From Nanobdellota archaeon (GTDB lineage: Archaea > Nanobdellota > Nanobdellia > Pacearchaeales > GW2011-AR1): DNA of 39,247 bases. A program made the position numbers and the translations under genes. Below, one piece after another: positions 37,942 to 39,247 of the stretch (position 1 is the stretch's first letter; each line of letters begins with the position of its first letter). The stretch lies in NCBI GenBank assembly GCA_030647095.1, contig JAUSKH010000002.1, positions 1 to 39,247 of the forward strand. The letters are read 5' to 3'. The notes under the pieces were generated by a model. The model was not told the origin of the DNA, searched no databases, and saw nothing but the letters and a program-made list of their open reading frames with translations.

Positions 37942-38610
37942 TTACTTTGTTGCTGCCAGACGTATGTACGATTTTATCATCCTATCTAATTTCTCCACTT
38001 TTGCTGGATGAGAAAAGCCGATAGTGTCTCTAAATTTTTCAATATTGCTCTTTGCAGTTATAGTTAAAACATAGTTTGTATAAACTTTTGATTCTCTTCT
38101 TCTATCATATCTTCCTAGTTTATTTGATTTTATAGCAAACTCATTTTCTAAAATGACTTTTATTTCCTCTAATAATCTTTTTGAGTTAGAAGATAAGGTT
38201 ATACTTCTTTTGATCTCATTAGTCTTTTTGTACAATCTCAATGCTGCACATCCCTCATCATCATATATTGTACGTAAAAACTCAACGTAAAGCTCTCGAC
38301 GATCAATAAATTTAGGCATATACAATGCAAAACTACGATAGTCTGCTAATAAAGATTTTAAGAATGTATGAATTGGTTTATTCTGGACCATAATAAATCG
38401 TGTGCCAGAATTAACTTTGCCCTTAATTAAATGAATATTTCCAAAAAGAAATATTAAGTCTTTCTCAAAACCATTTAATAAAGTATCATTTTTATTATAA
38501 TATGAAAAATATTTATTAGTTACGCACCCATCCCCCATCAAATGAGCAACTACCCTTACCAGAGCTTTAGTTTTTTCTGAATCCAATAATAATTCTTTAT
38601 AATCTTCCAT
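37942..38610 (-). CDS. Free-standing LAGLIDADG-type endonuclease
   Basis: ALVRVVAHLMGDGCV and EFLRTIYDDEGCA motifs. Confidence 0.78.
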   Translation of the reverse strand: MEDYKELLLDSEKTKALVRVVAHLMGDGCVTNKYFSYYNKNDTLLNGFEKDLIFLFGNIHLIKGKVNSGTRFIMVQNKPIHTFLKSLLADYRSFALYMPKFIDRRELYVEFLRTIYDDEGCAALRLYKKTNEIKRSITLSSNSKRLLEEIKVILENEFAIKSNKLGRYDRRRESKVYTNYVLTITAKSNIEKFRDTIGFSHPAKVEKLDRMIKSYIRLAATK

Positions 38611-38686
38611 TTTATTTTTAGGCTCCTAAGATATTTAAATCTTTCGGCTCCTAAAAACTTATATACTTATTAGTATCTTTATAAAT

Positions 38687-38848
38687 ATGAAAATCCAAAG
38701 GAGACTATCTAGAAAATACAAAAATCAAGTTTATTATAAATATATTCTAGTTATACCAAAAGAAGATATTATAAATGCAGGTTTATCAGAAGGCGATGAA
38801 CTTATTTCTGAAGTTAAAAAAGGCGAGATAAAACTAAGAGTAAAATAA
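38687..38848 (+). CDS. AbrB-like small DNA-binding protein (53 aa)
   Basis: MKIQRRLSRKYKNQVYYKYILVIPKEDIINAGLSEGDELISEVKKGEIKLRVK; not in the supplied track. Confidence 0.65.
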   Translation: MKIQRRLSRKYKNQVYYKYILVIPKEDIINAGLSEGDELISEVKKGEIKLRVK

Positions 38849-38929
38849 AACCAGCATCCATCCCCTTTCTTTTAACTTTGGCAAAACCAAAGAATACACT
38901 TAAAAACTATTCATAATTGGAATAAATAT

Positions 38930-39013
38930 GCAGGAGTAGCGAAGTGGTCAAACGCGCGAGACTCAAGATCTCGTCCCTTAGTGGGTTCAGAGGTTCGAAT
39001 CCTCTCTCCTGCA
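38930..39013 (+). tRNA. tRNA-Leu (CAA)
   Basis: Acceptor GCAGGAG/CTCCTGC, anticodon loop CTCAAGA, long variable arm, AGAGGTTCGAATCCTCT T-arm. Confidence 0.95.
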
Positions 39014-39229
39014 TCTTTGCTCACCGTAGCGAGAAGCACCGCAGCAAAGCGAGGATGCTCGCAGCAAGAGTGAATCGAAGATTATTAAGCAGCGAGCAAG
39101 CCCGCAGAGCTTCAAGGCGAGAGTGAGTCAAAGATGAGTGTATACGAGGAAGGTCACAGCAACAGTAAATCAAAGAGACCTTTTCTAAAAAGAGAATAAA
39201 TTTTTAAACACCTGTAAATAAATACAATC

Positions 39230-39247
39230 ATGAAAGTAGTAAGAATA
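39230..39247 (+). CDS. Start of a CDS truncated by the window end
   Basis: ATGAAAGTAGTAAGAATA at the edge, downstream of an AT-rich leader. Confidence 0.3.

Noticed and set aside
38944-39126. 60-aa plus-strand ORF
   Set aside because: Starts inside tRNA-Leu and extends through repeat-like non-coding sequence.
1-39247. CRISPR array or IS transposase
   Set aside because: No regularly spaced direct repeats with unique spacers and no transposase motifs seen; the only retroelement is the DGR.

Overview
AT-rich archaeal window, probably from a DPANN-type lineage (inference from eS19, eL39, eL31, Rpp21, TrmY and Hjc genes plus a compact gene layout; not proven). It opens inside a 23S rRNA gene interrupted by two introns. 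The first has a well-supported group I architecture: P1 with a U.G wobble at the splice site, a P7-like GACTATA/TATAGTC pair, a terminal G, and an encoded LAGLIDADG endonuclease. It sits at the equivalent of E. coli 1923. The second is at about 2593 and carries a tiny membrane-protein ORF with a stand-alone relative 1.6 kb downstream. Other RNA genes: RNase P RNA, tRNA-Phe(GAA), an unlinked 5S rRNA on the minus strand, and tRNA-Leu(CAA). The standout system is a compact diversity-generating retroelement (DGR) at 12417-14589: a target gene with a 94-bp variable repeat (VR), a matching 94-bp template repeat (TR), and a DGR-type reverse transcriptase. 15 of the 16 VR/TR mismatches fall on TR adenines. 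Other notable regions: a tandemly duplicated operon of giant Cys-rich surface proteins led by an unlisted 50-aa RHH-like regulator; a bacterial-type Lgt divergent from a lipobox protein; two tandem VapBC-like modules; a frameshifted secreted protein; and degenerate SpeD-like and acylphosphatase-like genes. All calls come from reading the sequence and supplied translations; no searches were run.
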